6,392 nucleotides of DNA from assembly GCA_021778935.1 (NCBI GenBank), contig JAJYBQ010000145.1:1-6392 (forward strand). Direction: 5' to 3'. The position numbers and the translations under genes are program-made. The notes beneath the pieces are model-generated. The model ran no database searches. It was not told the DNA's origin and saw only the letters and a program-made list of their open reading frames with translations. This DNA is from Pseudomonadota bacterium (lineage in GTDB: Bacteria; Pseudomonadota; Gammaproteobacteria; Burkholderiales; Burkholderiaceae). Each line of letters begins with the position of its first letter. The stretch's first letter is position 1. Below are positions 5,258 through 6,392 of this stretch, piece after piece.

Positions 5258-5878
5258 TCAAATGAACAGGCTGACGTCGGCCTTTTGCGCCGTCGGCAGG
5301 AAGCTCGTCGCGCCGCAATACTCCGCGATCTCCGGAATGAAGTCGTCGTGCGTGAAGCCGAACAGGTCCACGGTCATCTGGCAGCCAACCATCTTGACGT
5401 CGGTCTCGATGCAGACCTGGCGCAGGTCGGCGATGTCGGCAACTCCGTTGTTCTTGATCGTCTGCTTCATCAGGATCGTCGCCAGCGATTCAAACCCGGG
5501 AATGACCGCCTGCACCGCGTTGGGGATGTTCCAGTTGATGGCGCGGAACCACTTCGGTCCGAACGGCATCTTCATCGGCATGCCGGGGTTGCCGAGCGGA
5601 CTCACCTTGAGGGTGGAAAGATCCTTGCGCAGCAGGTTGAGGCCGTAGAACGTGAAGAAGATCGTCACGTCCCAGCCGAGCGAGGCCGCCGTAGATGCGA
5701 GAATGAAGGGCGGATAGGCCCAGTCGAGCGTGCCTTTCGTGGCGATGATCGTCATCGAAGGCGGCTTCTTCTTCGGCAGCAGCGCGGCAATGCGCTCCTC
5801 GACCTTGCGGTCGATGAGTTCCTCGATGCGTCGCGCCAGGACCGGGTCGATCCCGTCCGGCAACTCCATGTTTCCCAT
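5258..5878 (-). CDS. dsrE2: DsrE2-type sulfur-carrier protein (DsrE/DsrF/DrsH-like family)
   Basis: DsrE2 proteins occur with tusA, often with a rhodanese, in sulfur-oxidising prokaryotes, where they are thought to take part in cytoplasmic persulfide transfer. The 206-residue product has a charged N-terminal helix (about 11-35, EERIAALLPKKKPP), then the DsrE-like domain from about residue 41 (MTIIATKGTLDWAYPPFIL). Hydrophobic stretches at about 53-80 may be membrane-associated. The C-terminal part contains Cys156, Cys166 in VGCQMTVDLFGF, the family hallmark, and Cys188. It follows tusA by only 10 bases, with AAGGGG five bases before the ATG, so the two are certainly co-transcribed. An in-frame Met4 is an alternative start. 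The family is firm, the exact sulfur donor and acceptor are not. Many databases label such proteins peroxiredoxin-like; the motif here does not support peroxidase function. Confidence 0.88.
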   Translation of the reverse strand: MGNMELPDGIDPVLARRIEELIDRKVEERIAALLPKKKPPSMTIIATKGTLDWAYPPFILASTAASLGWDVTIFFTFYGLNLLRKDLSTLKVSPLGNPGMPMKMPFGPKWFRAINWNIPNAVQAVIPGFESLATILMKQTIKNNGVADIADLRQVCIETDVKMVGCQMTVDLFGFTHDDFIPEIAEYCGATSFLPTAQKADVSLFI

Positions 5879-5888
5879 GACGACCCCT

Positions 5889-6113
5889 TCAGTTCTTCAG
5901 GTAGAAGCAGTACTCGCTTCCCTGCGCCTCCTGAGACAGCAGGTCATGCCCGGTCGCCTCGGCAAATGCCTTCATGTCGGCCACCGATCCCGGATCGGTC
6001 GAAACGATCTTTAGGACTTGACCGGACTCCATTGAAGCGAGCGTCTTTTTGGTCTTGACGATCGGCATCGGGCACGCGAGCCCGCGTGCGTCGAGTTCCT
6101 TGTCGAAATTCAT
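5889..6113 (-). CDS. tusA: Sulfur carrier protein TusA
   Basis: TusA (SirA-like fold) is a small cytosolic carrier that receives persulfide sulfur and hands it to DsrE/TusD. In sulfur oxidisers it is central to cytoplasmic sulfur traffic; in E. coli it serves tRNA thiolation. The 74-residue product has the family start LDARGLACPMPIVKTKKTL with the CPxP motif at 14-17, where Cys14 is the sulfur-carrying residue. A second cysteine is Cys69. The ATG has a near-perfect AGGAGG Shine-Dalgarno six bases upstream, the best in the window, suggesting high expression. It lies 27 bases after the dioxygenase gene and 10 bases before dsrE2. No rhodanese gene, the usual third member of rhd-tusA-dsrE2 clusters, is in the window. 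Confidence 0.96.
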   Translation of the reverse strand: MNFDKELDARGLACPMPIVKTKKTLASMESGQVLKIVSTDPGSVADMKAFAEATGHDLLSQEAQGSEYCFYLKN

Positions 6114-6140
6114 GAGGCACCTCCTTGCGTTGTCGTGCGA

Positions 6141-6392
6141 TCACCATGTGATCGGTTCGTGATACCGCGCCCGCAGCAGCAGCCGCGGGTGTTGCGGGTC
6201 GTTGAAAAATCCGGAACGGCTGTGCAGCACGTTGGCGGACAGGATTCCCATGCCGGGGAGGAGGGTCAGCGTGAACCGCTGCGCCTCGGGCGCGGCAAGC
6301 ACGGATTCGAGGGCCTGCACGGCCGCCCGCGTCATGGCGTCTTCGCGCCACCCGATGCTGGTCGTTCGTGCGGTGTAGCGCACGAAGAGCCG
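6141..6392 (-). CDS. TauD/TfdA-like Fe(II)/2-oxoglutarate dioxygenase, C-terminal part (cut by window edge)
   Basis: The last 83 residues of a longer protein are visible; the frame runs open to the window edge and its N-terminus lies outside. The sequence RLFVRYTARTTSIGWREDA, then LTLLPGMGILSANVLHSRSGF and PRLLLRARYHEPITW, looks like the end of TauD/TfdA-type dioxygenases. The His of NVLHSR would be the distal iron ligand, and an Arg nearby, in HSR or RLLLRAR, would bind 2-oxoglutarate. The proximal HxD motif is expected upstream and cannot be checked here. TauD-type enzymes often hydroxylate sulfonates such as taurine and release sulfite, but the family has many other substrates. The stop is 27 bases before the tusA ATG on the same strand, so co-transcription is likely. 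The assignment rests on the C-terminal motif only. Confidence 0.65.
   Translation of the reverse strand, partial: RLFVRYTARTTSIGWREDAMTRAAVQALESVLAAPEAQRFTLTLLPGMGILSANVLHSRSGFFNDPQHPRLLLRARYHEPITW

Noticed and set aside
3932..6058. A 708-codon open frame on the plus strand
   Set aside because: It is antisense to the porin gene, dsrE2 and most of tusA, all of which are clear family members. Its translation is rich in Arg, Gly and His with no recognisable domain, as expected for an antisense frame in GC-rich DNA.
1..6392. CRISPR arrays, tRNA or rRNA genes, insertion sequences or phage genes
   Set aside because: I saw no regularly spaced repeats, no tRNA-like cloverleaf, no transposase motif and no phage gene; the window is almost fully taken up by ordinary metabolic and transport genes.

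Overview
The window reads as chromosomal DNA of a GC-rich proteobacterium. The TrpC and TrpD N-termini resemble betaproteobacterial versions as I remember them, and the sulfur genes suggest a sulfur-oxidising or sulfur-handling lifestyle; both points come from sequence style and gene content, not from a search. Every gene I can support lies on the minus strand, so the order of transcription runs from high to low coordinates. The long plus-strand reading frames are antisense shadows.

Right part (about 2528-6392), sulfur-trafficking block in transcription order: the C-terminal end of a TauD/TfdA-like Fe(II)/2-oxoglutarate dioxygenase (cut by the window edge), tusA, a DsrE2-type gene, a FadL/OmpP1-type outer-membrane porin, an intrinsic terminator, then dsrE-dsrF-dsrH and a second strong intrinsic terminator. 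TusA and DsrE2 are cytoplasmic or membrane-associated persulfide carriers. DsrEFH (TusDCB-like) is the hexameric relay that normally passes sulfane sulfur to DsrC/TusE. The diagnostic cysteines of TusA (Cys14), DsrE (Cys78) and DsrH (Cys18) are all present. No dsrAB, dsrC, rhodanese or hdr gene is seen, so the acceptor of the relay must lie elsewhere. The porin in the middle suggests import of a hydrophobic, possibly sulfur-containing, substrate.

Middle (about 2045-2518): mscL, the large-conductance mechanosensitive channel, with a plausible sigma-70 promoter just after the dsrEFH terminator.

Left part (1-1865): tryptophan genes trpG-trpD-trpC in close succession, with trpC cut by the left edge. 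trpE is not next to trpG; mscL is there instead. The trpD start is better placed at an internal GTG with a good ribosome-binding site. A palindromic intergenic repeat of a kind common in proteobacteria sits between trpD and trpC and contains the trpC Shine-Dalgarno sequence.

The most interesting part is the combination dioxygenase-tusA-dsrE2-fadL-terminator-dsrEFH. The individual families are known. Whether this arrangement has been described as a unit cannot be decided from the sequence alone.
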